Shown in pieces: positions 8,449 through 18,308 of a stretch of DNA of 64,000 bases; the stretch's first letter is position 1; each line of letters starts with the position of its first letter. Source of the stretch: Elioraea thermophila (ex Habib et al. 2022) (GTDB taxonomy: Bacteria; Pseudomonadota; Alphaproteobacteria; Acetobacterales; Acetobacteraceae); NCBI RefSeq assembly GCF_003336755.1, contig NZ_QMDI01000002.1, forward strand, positions 992,001-1,056,000, in the 5' to 3' direction. Both the position numbers and the translations under genes were made by a program. The notes beneath the pieces were generated by a model. It saw nothing but the letters and a program-made list of their open reading frames with translations, was not told where the DNA came from and searched no databases.

Positions 8449-10335
8449 TCAGTGGATCCGCTCACGTTCCGCCCAGGCGAGCAGCATCAGGACCGTCCAC
8501 AGCCGGTGCGTGTGCGCGCGGCGGCCGCTCAGGTGCTCGGCCCAGACGCGACGGACGAAGTCGGGCCGTGCGATCAGCCCGGATCGCGCGAGGCGGGCGG
8601 GCGCAAGCAGGCTCTCCGCCCACTCGCGCAACGGCCCGCGCAACCACTGGCCCACGGGCGGTTCGAAGCCTTGCTTCGGGCGCTCGAACAGCGCGCGCGG
8701 CAGGTCGAGAGAGAGGGCGCGGCGCAAGAGCGCCTTCGGCCCGGTGAAGCCGTCGCCGGCGTCGGTCAGCAAAGCGTCGGGCAGCGACCAGCAGAAGCGC
8801 ACGAAGTCGATGGCGAGCAGCGGCGCGCGGGGCTCGAGCGAGACGCTCATCGCGGCGCGATCGACCTTCACCATCAGATCATCCGGCAGGTAGGTGCGGA
8901 GGTCCTGCAGCATCGCCGTGCGCAGGGCGGAGAGGCGCGGTGCGGGCGACAGCGCGATGTCCGGCGCCTCCGCGGCGGCCAGGCGGTGTTCGGGCGGCCA
9001 GCGCTGCACCGTGCCCTGCGCGGCTTCCGCCGCGGTGAGCGGGGCGCGCGCGGAGAGGTGGGACAGAAGTCGCCCCCACGCATAGCCCCCGGCGGGTACG
9101 AGCCGGGCGAAGCCGCGGGCGAGGCGACGCAGCGGGCGAGGGATGCGTTCGGCGGCGCGCCAGACGGCGGCCGCGGCATGCAGGCGCGGGTAGCCCGCGA
9201 AGAGCTCGTCCCCCGCATCGCCCGAAAGGGCCACCGTGACGTGCTGCCGAGTGAGTCTCGCGAGCAGCAGGGTCGGCAGGGCGGAGGCGTCGGCGAAGGG
9301 TTCGTCGTAGATCTCGGGGATGCGGGGTGCGACGGCGATCGCCTCCGCCTCCGCAACGGGCAGCACGTAATGGTCGGTGCCGAGGTGGCGCGCGATCGCC
9401 TCGGCGTGCGGCGCCTCGTCGTAGGGCGTGCCGGGGAAGGCGATGGTGAAGGTCTTCGGCGCCCTTCCCGCCGCCGCCATCGCCGCGACCACGATCGAGG
9501 AGTCGATACCGCCCGAGAGGAAGGCGCCGAGCGGAACGTCGGATTCGAGGCGGCTCGCCACCGCTGCGCGCAGCCGCGTGCGGACCTCCGCCACGGCGTC
9601 GTCGGCCGTACCGCGGAACGGTTCGCGCGCCGCCCGTTCCGCCTCCGCCACGGCATCCCAGAACGCGCATGGGGCGGGCGGGTCGCCGGCGCGATCAAGC
9701 GGCACGGAGAGGACCTCGCCGGGACCGAGCTTGCGCACGCGCGACCAGGCCGTGCGCGGGGCGGCGATGTAGCCGAAGCGAAGGAAGCCCGCGAGCGCCT
9801 GCACGTCCGGCGTGCGGTCGAGTGCCGCGAGGGCGGCGAAACATTTCGGCTCCGAGGCGAAGGCGAGCGCACCTGGAAGCTGCGCGAGATAGAGCGGCTT
9901 CTCGCCGAAGCGGTCACGCGCGAGATGGAGCACGCGGTCGCGCACGTCCCACACGGCAAGCGCGAACATGCCGTCGGCGCGGGCGAGCGTCTCCGCGAGG
10001 CCGCGTGCGGCGATCGATTCGACGAGCGCCTCGGTGTCGGACCGGCCGCGCCAGTTCACCGCGAGGCCGCGGCGCAGCTCGTGGTGGTTGTAGATCTCGC
10101 CATTGAAGACGATGACGAAACGACCATCGGCGGAGAGCATCGGCTGATGCCCGGCCGGGGTGAGGTCGAGGATGGCGAGGCGGCGGAAGGCGAGAGCGAG
10201 GCCGGCTTCGGGGTCGCCCCAGGTGCCGTCGTCATCCGGGCCGCGATGCCGGATGCGCTCGGCCATCGCGACGGCGAGCGCGAGCGGGTCGCCGTGCCGG
10301 TGCGAGGGGTCGAGGAGGCCCGCGAAGCCGCACAT
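8449..10335 (-). CDS. asnB: Asparagine synthase (glutamine-hydrolysing), polysaccharide type
   Basis: A 628-residue amidotransferase. The N-terminal class II glutaminase domain starts MCGFAGL, so Cys2 becomes the nucleophile after Met removal, and has RHRGPDDDG and FNGEIYNH. The C-terminal ATP-pyrophosphatase domain has LSGGIDSSIVVAAM and SGDAGDELFAGYPR. It moves ammonia from glutamine onto an aspartyl or sugar carboxylate. It is the last gene of a coupled run with a glycosyltransferase and a methyltransferase (3 bp from the latter). I therefore favour amidation of a surface polysaccharide over free asparagine synthesis. The length is also typical of amidotransferases in exosortase loci, but the exosortase lies 25 kb away. 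Confidence 0.9.
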   Translation of the reverse strand: MCGFAGLLDPSHRHGDPLALAVAMAERIRHRGPDDDGTWGDPEAGLALAFRRLAILDLTPAGHQPMLSADGRFVIVFNGEIYNHHELRRGLAVNWRGRSDTEALVESIAARGLAETLARADGMFALAVWDVRDRVLHLARDRFGEKPLYLAQLPGALAFASEPKCFAALAALDRTPDVQALAGFLRFGYIAAPRTAWSRVRKLGPGEVLSVPLDRAGDPPAPCAFWDAVAEAERAAREPFRGTADDAVAEVRTRLRAAVASRLESDVPLGAFLSGGIDSSIVVAAMAAAGRAPKTFTIAFPGTPYDEAPHAEAIARHLGTDHYVLPVAEAEAIAVAPRIPEIYDEPFADASALPTLLLARLTRQHVTVALSGDAGDELFAGYPRLHAAAAVWRAAERIPRPLRRLARGFARLVPAGGYAWGRLLSHLSARAPLTAAEAAQGTVQRWPPEHRLAAAEAPDIALSPAPRLSALRTAMLQDLRTYLPDDLMVKVDRAAMSVSLEPRAPLLAIDFVRFCWSLPDALLTDAGDGFTGPKALLRRALSLDLPRALFERPKQGFEPPVGQWLRGPLREWAESLLAPARLARSGLIARPDFVRRVWAEHLSGRRAHTHRLWTVLMLLAWAERERIH

Positions 10336-10338
10336 CGC

Positions 10339-11082
10339 TCAGCGCCGCGTGCGGCCGGCGAGGCTGCGGCGGAGGGCCGGGCCGAACCCCTTCAGCCAGC
10401 GCCCGACGCCCGGTTCGGCGCGGCGCCGCGCAATCGCCCACAGCGCCGGATGGACGAGCGCGCGCGGCGGATCCGCCGGCGGCAACGCGGCAAGCGCAGG
10501 CCAGCGCGAAAGCGCCTCGGGGGTGGCGAACAACAGCATGTTCTGCCGATACCACCAGGCCACGCGCTCGTCGTGCCAGAGGGCGATACGGAACGGGTCG
10601 AGGCAACGCGCACCCAGCGCGGCGAAACGTTCCGCCCACCACGCGGGCCATTGCTCGTTGACGTGCCCCTCGCCGCCCTGGCCTGGGATCGCAGCGGAAA
10701 AGAGCACGAGCGGGGCGGCGGAGAGGAGGTCGGCGACGAAGCCTTCCGCGCGGCCGGGCGGCAGGTGTTCGGCCACCTCGAGCGCCAGCGCGAGGTCGAA
10801 GCGGCGGTCGAGACGAAGCGGACCAGAGAGATCGGCGCGACGAAAGCACTCACGCGGGATGCGGAGCTGCTCCTCCGCCACCCAGGGACCGTCGAACCCG
10901 AGCACGTCCTCCACCCCGTGCGCGCGGAAAGCGGCAAGCCAACCACCCGTGCCGCACCCGACATCGACCACCGATGAGACGGCGGCGAGCGCGAGCAGCA
11001 TCGGCACCACGACCGCGGCGGACGGGTCGGCCGTCGTCGCCAACAGGTCGTAGAAGCGACGATCGTAGGGGGATTGGCTCAT
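10339..11082 (-). CDS. Class I SAM-dependent methyltransferase
   Basis: A 247-residue enzyme with the Rossmann SAM-binding motif SSVVDVGCGTGGWLAAFR near residues 36-52, then VLGFDGPWV and FDLALALEVAEHLPPGRAE. These are the motif I, post-I and II positions of UbiE/Tam-like methyltransferases. The substrate is not shown by the sequence. Its start overlaps the upstream glycosyltransferase stop as ATGA, and asnB starts 3 bp after its stop. A role in decorating a glycan is therefore likely (inference). Confidence 0.87.
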   Translation of the reverse strand: MSQSPYDRRFYDLLATTADPSAAVVVPMLLALAAVSSVVDVGCGTGGWLAAFRAHGVEDVLGFDGPWVAEEQLRIPRECFRRADLSGPLRLDRRFDLALALEVAEHLPPGRAEGFVADLLSAAPLVLFSAAIPGQGGEGHVNEQWPAWWAERFAALGARCLDPFRIALWHDERVAWWYRQNMLLFATPEALSRWPALAALPPADPPRALVHPALWAIARRRAEPGVGRWLKGFGPALRRSLAGRTRR

Positions 11083-11987
11083 CGCGGCGGCTCGAAGGCG
11101 CGCGCACAGTCGAGCACGAAGGCCGCGGCGTCGCGAGGCGGCAACCAGGCGGCGAGGCGACGGAGCGACCAGGACGAGAGGAGGCTTTCGTCGAGGTGAC
11201 GCCGACGCCAGAGCCAGGCACGGCCGGCAGCCCGACGAGCGGCAAGACGCTTGAGAGCGACCGGAAGATCCGGCCGATCGGCGAGGAAATGCCCCAAGGC
11301 GAGGGTGATGCGCGCGAGTTGCCGACCCTGGTCGGCGGAGAGGTTGCCGGCGATGCCTATGCGCTGGAAGGCGAGGGGTGCGGGGACGTGCACGAAGGGA
11401 CCGGCGGCGGCGAGACGGAGCGCGAGCCCGTATTCCTGGGAGTGCCGCACGCGCTCGTCGCAGCCGCCGACCGCGCGCGCGGCCTCAGTGCGCACGAGGA
11501 TCTGCGTCGGATTGAACAGCGAGTTGCGCATGGTTCGGACGAGCGCATCGTCGAGCCGGCGCGGCGTGACGCACGGAGACGGCGGCATCGCAGGCACGGT
11601 ACCGTCCGGAAAGGTCGCGCGATCGGCATACGCCAGCACCGCCCGAGGCTCCCGCTCCAGCGCCTCGAGCAGAAGCGCGGTCGCCTCCGGGTGAAGAAGA
11701 TCGTCGGCATCGACGAACTTGACGAAGGGCATCCGCGCGGCGGCGAGGCAGGCGTTGCTGGCGGCAGCAGACCCTGCGTTGTCCTGCCGGATCAGCACGA
11801 CGTCGTTCCGCATTCGCGACCAGTCCGCCACCAGCTCGGCGCCGCCGTCCGTCGAGCCGTCATCCACCACCACGATCTCGCGCGCGAAGTCGCCGCGCTG
11901 GGCGGCGATCGAGTCGAGCGTGTCGCGCACCCACGGTGCCTTGTTGAAAAGCGGGATGGCGAAGGTGACGCCCCGTTCGGGCCGCAT
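11079..11987 (-). CDS. Glycosyltransferase family 2
   Basis: A 302-residue GT-A fold enzyme: VTFAIPLFNKAPWVRDTLDS at the N-terminus, IVVVDDGSTDGG (nucleotide-sugar site) and PFVKFVDADDLLHPEA, which holds the DxD metal site. It probably adds a sugar to a lipid-linked or surface glycan; donor and acceptor are unknown. I chose ATG 11987 because the family N-terminus begins there and because it overlaps the stop of the upstream DUF4149 gene (TGATG), giving translational coupling. Upstream codons in this frame are non-coding in character. Confidence 0.9.
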   Translation of the reverse strand: MRPERGVTFAIPLFNKAPWVRDTLDSIAAQRGDFAREIVVVDDGSTDGGAELVADWSRMRNDVVLIRQDNAGSAAASNACLAAARMPFVKFVDADDLLHPEATALLLEALEREPRAVLAYADRATFPDGTVPAMPPSPCVTPRRLDDALVRTMRNSLFNPTQILVRTEAARAVGGCDERVRHSQEYGLALRLAAAGPFVHVPAPLAFQRIGIAGNLSADQGRQLARITLALGHFLADRPDLPVALKRLAARRAAGRAWLWRRRHLDESLLSSWSLRRLAAWLPPRDAAAFVLDCARAFEPPR

Positions 11988-12409
11988 CAGAGGGCGAAGG
12001 CGACCAGGACCACCGCGACCAGAACCATCTGCGCGAGGTTGAGCGCGACGGAAAGCCCATGCAGGCGGGCGAAGGGCCGATGGGCGGACGCATCGCCCGC
12101 GAGCTCGCGGTCGCGCCAGGCATTGATGCGCGGCATCAGCGCCTCGCGCGCGAAGACGAAGCCCAAGGAAACGACGGCGAGGATCAGGCTCGCCTCCCAC
12201 AGGATGGGCAGGAAGGCGAGCGCCCCCGCCCCGGCGAGACCCGCACCCCAGACGTAGTAGACGGGAAAGAGACGACGCAGGAACGTTCCGGCTGCGGCGG
12301 GCTCGAGGGCGCGGAACACCTGCGGCGCGACGACGACGGCGAAGAACACCATGCCGCCGAAGAGGAGCGCGGTGGCGAACAGGGCGGCGATGGCGGAGAG
12401 CGCGCTCAT
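11987..12409 (-). CDS. DUF4149 (TMEM205-like) membrane protein
   Basis: A 140-residue integral membrane protein with four predicted helices: SALSAIAALFATALLFGGMV, VWGAGLAGAGALAFLPILW, ASLILAVVSLGFVFAREALM and ALNLAQMVLVAVVLVAFAL. FFAVVVAPQVFRAL and the central MPRINAWRD match the DUF4149 family pattern. Function unknown. It is the first gene of the coupled run with GT2, methyltransferase and asnB, and lies 52 bp downstream of ahcY. Confidence 0.82.
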   Translation of the reverse strand: MSALSAIAALFATALLFGGMVFFAVVVAPQVFRALEPAAAGTFLRRLFPVYYVWGAGLAGAGALAFLPILWEASLILAVVSLGFVFAREALMPRINAWRDRELAGDASAHRPFARLHGLSVALNLAQMVLVAVVLVAFAL

Positions 12410-12461
12410 CCGATCGTCCCGCGCTCCGGCCGCCGCTCGCCCGCCCCCGACATGCCGTCGG

Positions 12462-13877
12462 TCAGTAGCGATAGGTGTCGGGCTTGAACGGCCCGTTCAC
12501 CGGCACCCCGATGTATTCGGCCTGCTTCGGCGTGAGCCTCGTCAACTTGACGCCGAGCTTGGGCAGATGCAGCGCGGCCACCTTCTCGTCCAAGGCCTTC
12601 GGCAGCACGTAGACCTTGCGTTCGTACTTGCCCGGGTTGGTCCAGAGCTCGATCTGCGCCAGCACCTGGTTGGAGAAGGAGGAGGACATCACGAAGGAAG
12701 GATGGCCGGTGGCGTTGCCGAGATTCACCAGGCGCCCTTCCGAGAGGAGAATGATCCGCTTGCCGTCCGGGAACTCGATCTCGTCCACTTGCGGCTTGAT
12801 GTTGTGCCACTTGAAGTTGCGCAGGGCCGAGACCTGGATTTCGGAATCGAAATGGCCGATATTGCAGACGATGGCGCGGTCCTTCATCGCCCGCATGTGC
12901 TCGAGCGTGATCACGTCGACATTGCCGGTAGCGGTGACGAAGATGTCGGCGCGCGGGGCGGCGTCCTCCATCGTCGTCACCTCGTAGCCCTCCATCGCCG
13001 CCTGCAACGCGCAGATCGGATCGATCTCGGAAACGAGCACGCGGCAGCCTGCACTGCGCAAGCTGGCCGCCGAGCCCTTGCCGACATCGCCGAACCCGCA
13101 GACCATCGCCACCTTGCCGGCCATCATCACGTCGGTGGCGCGGCGGATGCCGTCGACCAGGCTCTCGCGGCAGCCGTACAGGTTGTCGAACTTCGACTTC
13201 GTCACGCTGTCGTTGACGTTGAAGGCCGGAAAGAGGAGGCGGCCCTCCTTCTCCATCCGATACAGGCGATGCACGCCGGTGGTGGTCTCCTCGGACACGC
13301 CGCGGATCTCGGCGGCAAGGCGGGCAAACCAGCCGGGCCGGGTGGTGAGCGTGTCCCTGATCAGCGCGTACAGCACCTCCTCTTCCTCGTTCTCGGCACG
13401 ATCGAGGAAGGCGCGATCGCCCTGTTCGGCGCGCAGGCCGAGGTGGACGAGGAGAGTCATGTCGCCGCCGTCATCGAGCAGCATGTTCGGCACGCCGCCG
13501 TCGCCCCAGGTCAGGGTGCGGCGCACATAGTCCCAGTACTCCTCGAGCGTCTCGCCCTTCTTGGCGAACACGGGGGTGCCGGAGGCGGCGATCGCGGCCG
13601 CCGCATGGTCCTGCGTGGAGAAGATATTGCAGGAGGACCAGCGCACGTCGGCCCCGAGCGCCTTCAGCGTCTCGATCAGCACCGCCGTCTGGATCGTCAT
13701 GTGCAGGCAGCCCGCGATGCGCGCGCCCTTGAGCGGCTGCTTCGGCCCGTACTCCTCGCGGATCGCCATCAGCCCGGGCATCTCGGTCTCGGCGATCGCG
13801 ATCTCCTTGCGTCCCCAGTCGGCAAGCGAGAGGTCGCGGACGGCGAAATCCTGGGCGGGAACGGGGCTTTCCGGCAT
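12462..13877 (-). CDS. ahcY: Adenosylhomocysteinase
   Basis: NAD-dependent hydrolase that splits S-adenosylhomocysteine into adenosine and homocysteine, removing the product inhibitor of methyltransferases. Visible motifs: [51 protein letters not shown] (substrate Lys/Asp), [15 protein letters not shown] (NAD site) and the C-terminal KPDTYRY. It is 471 residues, the long alphaproteobacterial form. ATG 13877 has GAGG upstream; an earlier in-frame Met at 13928 lacks family similarity. No SAH or SAM riboswitch is recognisable in the 80-bp leader. Confidence 0.97.
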   Translation of the reverse strand: MPESPVPAQDFAVRDLSLADWGRKEIAIAETEMPGLMAIREEYGPKQPLKGARIAGCLHMTIQTAVLIETLKALGADVRWSSCNIFSTQDHAAAAIAASGTPVFAKKGETLEEYWDYVRRTLTWGDGGVPNMLLDDGGDMTLLVHLGLRAEQGDRAFLDRAENEEEEVLYALIRDTLTTRPGWFARLAAEIRGVSEETTTGVHRLYRMEKEGRLLFPAFNVNDSVTKSKFDNLYGCRESLVDGIRRATDVMMAGKVAMVCGFGDVGKGSAASLRSAGCRVLVSEIDPICALQAAMEGYEVTTMEDAAPRADIFVTATGNVDVITLEHMRAMKDRAIVCNIGHFDSEIQVSALRNFKWHNIKPQVDEIEFPDGKRIILLSEGRLVNLGNATGHPSFVMSSSFSNQVLAQIELWTNPGKYERKVYVLPKALDEKVAALHLPKLGVKLTRLTPKQAEYIGVPVNGPFKPDTYRY

Positions 13878-13957
13878 CTTGGGGATCCTCTCGAAACGAT
13901 CGCGCGGCGGCCTAGCACATGGGCCCATCCTTGGCCAGCGCCAGCCCGGGGCCGCTA

Positions 13958-15796
13958 TCAGGCCTCCGCCTTCAGCTTCTGCCCGAACTGCGCGACGAGC
14001 TCGGCGATCCGCTGCGGGTCCGATTGCTCCATCACGAGGCGCGCGAAGCGCGCACAGGCGTCGATCTCCACCGACCGCACCGCCTGCTTCACGCGCGGCA
14101 CGGCCGAGGCCGTCATCGACAGCGAGCGCACGCCCAAGCCCAGCAGGAGCGGTGTCAGCTTCGGATCGCCGGCGATCTCGCCGCAGACCGAGACGGGCAT
14201 GCGCATGCGCAGCGCCGCTTCGATGGCGAACTGCATCAGCCGCAGCACCGCCGGGTGAAGAGGGTCGTAGAGCGAAGCCGCGCCCACCTCGGAGCGGTCG
14301 ACAGCGAGGGTGTACATCGCGAGATCGTTGGTGCCGATGGCGAAGAAGTCGGCCTCGAGCGCGAGCCCGTCGGCGGCGAGCGCCGCACCGGGGGTTTCGA
14401 TCATCACGCCCAAGGGCGGCAGAGGCTCGGGCAGATCGAGGCCGCGGCGCTTCAGCCGCCGTGCCACGCGCTCGTAGAGCTCGCGTGCCGCGCGCACCTC
14501 CGCCGGCACCGTCACCATCGGCAACAGCACGCGCACCGGGCCCTTGAGCGAGGCGCGCAGGATGGCGGCGAGCTGATCCTCGAACAGATCGGTCTCCTTC
14601 AAGAGAAGCCGGATGCCGCGCACGCCCAAGGCGGGGTTCTCCCCGCCCGCCCCGGGCACCCAGCCATGCGCGACGAGGCTTTCGATCTGTTTCTCGCCTC
14701 CCCAGTCGAGCACGCGGATGGTCACCGGGTCGCCCTGCATCGCCTCGACGATCTGCGTGTAGGCCTCGGCCTGGGCGTCCTCGTCCGGCACGTCGTCGCG
14801 GTTCATGAACAGGAATTCGGTGCGTAAGAGACCGATGCCGACCGCGCCGGACTGGGCGATCAGCGGAAGCTCGACGGGCAGTTCGAGATTGGCCTGCAGC
14901 TCGACCGGCTCACCGTCCTTCGTCACCGCCGGCAACCGGCGCAGCTTGGCGAGCCGCTGTTTTTCGCGCGCGTAAGCCCCGAGCGCCTTGCGCGCGGCGG
15001 CGAGGGTGTCGGGCGTGGGGCTGAGCGTGACGGTGCCGGCGCTGCCGTCGACGATGGCGAGCTCGCCGGGCGAGGCCTCCTCCATCAGCCCCGCAACCCC
15101 GAGCACGGCGGGCAGGGCAAGGGCGCGCAGCATGATCGCGGTGTGACCCTCGAGCCCGCCCTCCTCCGCCGCCACCCCGGCGAGCCGCCCGGGCTCGAGC
15201 AAGGCGGCATCGGCCGGCGTCAGCACCTCGGTCGCGAGCACGCTGCCCTCCGGCAAGGCGGCGTAGTTGCGGAACGGCGTGCGCGTGAGGTTGCGCAACA
15301 GCCGCCGGCCGATCTCGCGCACCTCGTCGGCCCGACGCTGCCGGCCGGCGCGGTCGTCGTCCCCGGCGAGCAGGGCGTGCGCCAGCGCCTCGGTCTCCTC
15401 CTCCACCGCCGCCTCGGCGTTGATCTTCGCCTCGCCGATCCGGCGGCGGATGCCGCGGGTGAGGCGCGAGTTGCCGAGCATCTGGGCATAGGCGTCGAGC
15501 AGGGGCTCGAGTTCGCGCACCGCATCCTCGGGCAGCACGGCGAGCCGTGCCTTCAGCTTGGCGAGTTGGCGGCGGGATTGGGCGACGGCGGCGTCGAAGC
15601 GCTCGATCTCGTGCGGGACCTGATCGTCGAACAGCGCGCGCCGTTCGACGGTGATGGCGGCGGCTTCGGCGAGCGCGATCGGCCCGATCGCGATCCCTTG
15701 CGAGACGGCGAGGCCGGTGAGGATGCGCTCGGGCTTCTCGGGCGCGCTCGCCGCGCGGGCCGGGGAGCTGCGGCCGCGGCCCGCTTCACTCCTCAT
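13958..15796 (-). CDS. ptsP: PTS enzyme I (phosphoenolpyruvate-protein phosphotransferase)
   Basis: First enzyme of the phosphorelay: it takes phosphate from PEP and gives it to HPr. The protein is 612 residues with the HPr-binding helical domain first, and the phospho-histidine in [17 protein letters not shown]. The PEP-binding barrel has [41 protein letters not shown] and [12 protein letters not shown]. It lacks an N-terminal GAF domain, so it is not the long PtsP form. It starts 11 bp inside the HPr gene. No sugar permease is nearby, which marks this as a regulatory PTS. Confidence 0.93.
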   Translation of the reverse strand: MRSEAGRGRSSPARAASAPEKPERILTGLAVSQGIAIGPIALAEAAAITVERRALFDDQVPHEIERFDAAVAQSRRQLAKLKARLAVLPEDAVRELEPLLDAYAQMLGNSRLTRGIRRRIGEAKINAEAAVEEETEALAHALLAGDDDRAGRQRRADEVREIGRRLLRNLTRTPFRNYAALPEGSVLATEVLTPADAALLEPGRLAGVAAEEGGLEGHTAIMLRALALPAVLGVAGLMEEASPGELAIVDGSAGTVTLSPTPDTLAAARKALGAYAREKQRLAKLRRLPAVTKDGEPVELQANLELPVELPLIAQSGAVGIGLLRTEFLFMNRDDVPDEDAQAEAYTQIVEAMQGDPVTIRVLDWGGEKQIESLVAHGWVPGAGGENPALGVRGIRLLLKETDLFEDQLAAILRASLKGPVRVLLPMVTVPAEVRAARELYERVARRLKRRGLDLPEPLPPLGVMIETPGAALAADGLALEADFFAIGTNDLAMYTLAVDRSEVGAASLYDPLHPAVLRLMQFAIEAALRMRMPVSVCGEIAGDPKLTPLLLGLGVRSLSMTASAVPRVKQAVRSVEIDACARFARLVMEQSDPQRIAELVAQFGQKLKAEA

Positions 15797-16145
15797 GGAA
15801 GCCGGCTTCGACCAGGCCGGCCAAGGCGTCGAGCGCCTCGCGCGCGTCCCAGCCCTCGGCTTCGAGCAGGATTTCCGCCCCTTGCCCCGCCCCCAGCATC
15901 ATCAGCCCCATGATCGAGCGGGCGGAGACGGCCGCCCCGTTCTTGCGCACGGTCACGCAGGCCGAGAACTGTTCGGCCAGCTTGACGAACTTGGCCGCGG
16001 CGCGGGCATGCAGGCCACGCTTGTTGCGGATGGTCAGGCTGCGCGTCAGCACCGGCCCGCTGCAGGGCGCGTCAGCCAGGGTCGGGAACGGGTCGTTCGG
16101 GTCCTGCGGCGCATCCTCGCCGCCCGCGTTCGGCCACTCGTTCAT
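15786..16145 (-). CDS. ptsH: HPr phosphocarrier protein
   Basis: Small phosphate carrier between enzyme I and EIIA. After a 30-residue acidic N-terminal extension the fold shows LTIRNKRGLHARAAAKFV with the phospho-histidine at residue 46. SARSIMGLMMLGAG follows, with the regulatory Ser at residue 77 (equivalent to His15 and Ser46 of classic HPr). Presence of that Ser and of an hprK gene upstream implies Ser phosphorylation by HprK. The gene overlaps enzyme I and follows the EIIA gene by 31 bp. ATG 16145 was chosen because the sequence upstream of it is unrelated to the family. Confidence 0.92.
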   Translation of the reverse strand: MNEWPNAGGEDAPQDPNDPFPTLADAPCSGPVLTRSLTIRNKRGLHARAAAKFVKLAEQFSACVTVRKNGAAVSARSIMGLMMLGAGQGAEILLEAEGWDAREALDALAGLVEAGFHEE

Positions 16146-16176
16146 GGACGCCCCTCCTCGGCCGGCGGCAAAGGGC

Positions 16177-16584
16177 TCATCGCGGTGTCTCCGCCAACAG
16201 GGCGGAGGCGCAGGCGATGTATTTGCGGCCCGCATCCTGCGCGCAGCTCACCGCCTGACCGAGCGGATGCGTCGAGCGGACGGAGGCGAGCTTGACCAGC
16301 ATCGGCAGGTTGACGCCGGCGATCACCTCCACGCCCTTGCGGGCCATCGCCGAGATGGCGAGGTTCGAGGGGGTGCCGCCGAACATGTCGGTGAGCAGCA
16401 CCACGCCGTCGCCGGTATCCACCGCCTCGATGTCGCGCAGGATCTCCTCGCGACGCTTCTCCATGTCGTCGTCGGGCCCGATGCAGACGGTGGCCACCTT
16501 CTCCTGGGGGCCCACCACGTGCTCCATCGCGGCCTTCAACTCCTCGGCCAGCCTGCCGTGGGTGACGAGAACGAGACCGATCAT
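16177..16584 (-). CDS. PTS EIIA component, mannose family
   Basis: A 135-residue EIIA-Man fold protein (ManX/PtsL type). MIGLVLVTHGRLAEEL places the phospho-histidine at residue 9, and GVVLLTDMFGGTPSNLA is the second family signature. It accepts phosphate from HPr. With no EIIB/EIIC near, it probably acts as a regulatory output, for example on sensor kinases or transporters as described for related alphaproteobacteria. Ten bp separate it from rapZ. Confidence 0.92.
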   Translation of the reverse strand: MIGLVLVTHGRLAEELKAAMEHVVGPQEKVATVCIGPDDDMEKRREEILRDIEAVDTGDGVVLLTDMFGGTPSNLAISAMARKGVEVIAGVNLPMLVKLASVRSTHPLGQAVSCAQDAGRKYIACASALLAETPR

Positions 16585-16594
16585 GCCTGCGTGA

Positions 16595-17524
16595 TCACCG
16601 CGCCTCGGCAACGGGACCGGATGAGGGCGCGACGGCAGCGAGGCGCGCCTCCTCGGCCGAACGCCACAATTCGCGATGCACCACGGTGGCGCGCCAGCCG
16701 CCTTCCTTCAGGTGCGCCGCCATGCGTTCGGCCACCGCCACGGAGCGGTGCCGCCCGCCGGTGCAGCCGAAGCCTATGGTGAGATACTTCTTGCCCTCCC
16801 GCACGTAGCGGGGCAGCAGGGCGTCGAGAAGCCCGGTCATCCGAGCCCAGAATGCGCCGAAATCGGCGTCCGCCGCAACGTAGGCGTCCACCGCCGCATC
16901 GAGCCCCGTGAGCGGGCGAAGCTCGCGCACGTAGTGCGGGTTGCGCAGGAAGCGCACGTCGAAGACGAGATCCGCCTCGCGCGGCAGCCCGCGCGCGTAG
17001 GAGAAGCTCACCACCCCGATGGTCATCGCGGTGTGGTTGCTGAACCCGTACTGCGCCTCGATCATCGCGCGCAGGTCGGCCGGTGCGAGGGTCGAGGTGT
17101 CGATCACCACATCCGCGATCGCGCCCAACGGCGCGAGCAGGATGCGTTCGCGGGCGATCCCGTCCGCCACCCGGCCCTGCGGCGCGAGCGGGTGGCGGCG
17201 GCGCGTCTCGGTGTAGCGGCGCAGCAGCACCTCGTCCTCGGCGAGGAGATAGACGAGCGAGACGTCGAGATCGGGCCGCGCCCTCAGCCCCTCGATCAGC
17301 GACTCGGCGGCGTCGGCATCGAAGGACGGTTGGCGGGCATCGAGCCCGATGGCGAGCGGCCCGCCGCCGGGATCTGGGGCGAGGAGCTGGTCCATCAGCC
17401 GCAACGGGGGGTTGTCGATCGCCTCGAAGCCCAAGTCCTCGAGCGCGCGCAGCACCGACGCCTTGCCGGCCCCGGAGAGGCCGGTCACCAGCACGACGCG
17501 GCGTCGTCTCGGCTCCTCGCTCAT
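16595..17524 (-). CDS. rapZ: RNase adapter / nucleotide-binding protein RapZ
   Basis: A P-loop protein of 309 residues. The N-terminal Walker A reads VVLVTGLSGAGKASVLRAL; DLGFEAIDNPPLRL and RRRHPL follow. The C-terminal domain carries GFGCTGGRHRSVAVAE, the family hallmark. In enterobacteria it guides RNase E to a small RNA. In alphaproteobacteria it sits in this hprK-PTS cluster and its role is less clear. The start at 17524 forms an ATGA overlap with the hprK stop, which decides against the Met two codons upstream. Confidence 0.93.
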   Translation of the reverse strand: MSEEPRRRRVVLVTGLSGAGKASVLRALEDLGFEAIDNPPLRLMDQLLAPDPGGGPLAIGLDARQPSFDADAAESLIEGLRARPDLDVSLVYLLAEDEVLLRRYTETRRRHPLAPQGRVADGIARERILLAPLGAIADVVIDTSTLAPADLRAMIEAQYGFSNHTAMTIGVVSFSYARGLPREADLVFDVRFLRNPHYVRELRPLTGLDAAVDAYVAADADFGAFWARMTGLLDALLPRYVREGKKYLTIGFGCTGGRHRSVAVAERMAAHLKEGGWRATVVHRELWRSAEEARLAAVAPSSGPVAEAR

Positions 17525-17985
17525 GCGCACGATTGAGGCGCGTCCCCGAGCGCGCCGCAGCGGCTTGCCGCCCGCCCGGCGACGACGTCGAGCGCGAGCC
17601 GAACCCGTGCCACCGCCGAGGGCGCGGCGGGATCAACGCGGATCGCCGGCAGGGCAACGCCGAAAATCTCCTCCCGCGCCGGCTCGGGCAGACGCTCGGT
17701 CTCTCCGCCGGGAGCGAGGTCGGCGACCAGGCCGAGCGGGGCCGAGACCGACGAGCCGAGGTCGAAGACGCCCATCCCGCGCACCTCGATCAAGCCTGCG
17801 AGAGCGGGCGGGGCGGAAGCGGTGATGCCGCCCTCCGTCACCGCGAGGTCGACGCGGTCGTCGGCAACCAGGGTGAAGCCGGCATCGACCAAGCGAAGGG
17901 CGAGGTCGGACTTGCCGCTTCCGGGGGCGCCGCGCAGCAGGACGGCGAGGCCGTGCCAGGCGCAGCAACTGCCATGGACTTGCAT
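17521..17985 (-). CDS. hprK: HPr kinase/phosphorylase, short alphaproteobacterial form
   Basis: A 154-residue protein containing only the kinase half of HprK. It opens MQVHGSCCAWHGLAVLLRG; the Walker A is GAPGSGKSDLAL, and LVADDRVDLAV and LIEVRGMGVFDLGS match the family's catalytic region. It phosphorylates the regulatory Ser of HPr. The missing N-terminal domain is normal for alphaproteobacteria. The frame stays open to 18174, but nothing upstream of 17985 resembles the family. No chvG/chvI two-component pair precedes it, only the divergent sucA. Confidence 0.9.
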   Translation of the reverse strand: MQVHGSCCAWHGLAVLLRGAPGSGKSDLALRLVDAGFTLVADDRVDLAVTEGGITASAPPALAGLIEVRGMGVFDLGSSVSAPLGLVADLAPGGETERLPEPAREEIFGVALPAIRVDPAAPSAVARVRLALDVVAGRAASRCGALGDAPQSCA

Positions 17986-18308
17986 GCTGCTCCGTTCGGC
18001 CCTGGGCGGGACCACCCCCGTCCCGCGCCGGACCGGCCGGGATGTTGACCAGATTGTGGCGGCGTTCAAGGGGATGGGCGAACACGGGGGCGCGCGGTCG
18101 CCTGCCGGCAACCCATCCATGTCCGGCCGGCATGGCGCCGCTGCGCGCGTCACGCTGCCGCGCGCCGGCGGCAAGGGCTATCGGAAACGGGCGGCGAAGG
18201 GACGCCGCGCCGCGCATGCGCTAGGGTGAACGGGGAGCGAAACCCGATCGCGGCACACAGGGACGCTCACGGGACAACGGGACGGCCCGCCGGGGGCCGG
18301 ACGGAACC
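17986..18308. other. Divergent intergenic region hprK / sucA
   Basis: Must hold the promoters for the PTS run (leftward) and for sucA-sucB (rightward). I could not pick out a convincing -35/-10 pair on either strand. GGACGGAACC just before 18309 is a weak sucA ribosome site. No coding similarity is seen in any frame. Confidence 0.5.

Noticed and set aside
7024-10977. A 1317-codon open frame on the plus strand
   Set aside because: It lies antisense to the TRAP binding protein, asnB and methyltransferase genes, all with clear family motifs. Its translation is Arg/Gly/Ala-rich without any domain; GC-rich codon bias keeps the opposite frame open.
13878-13957. Possible SAH or SAM riboswitch before ahcY
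   Set aside because: The leader is only 80 bp and I could not fit the conserved core of either class.
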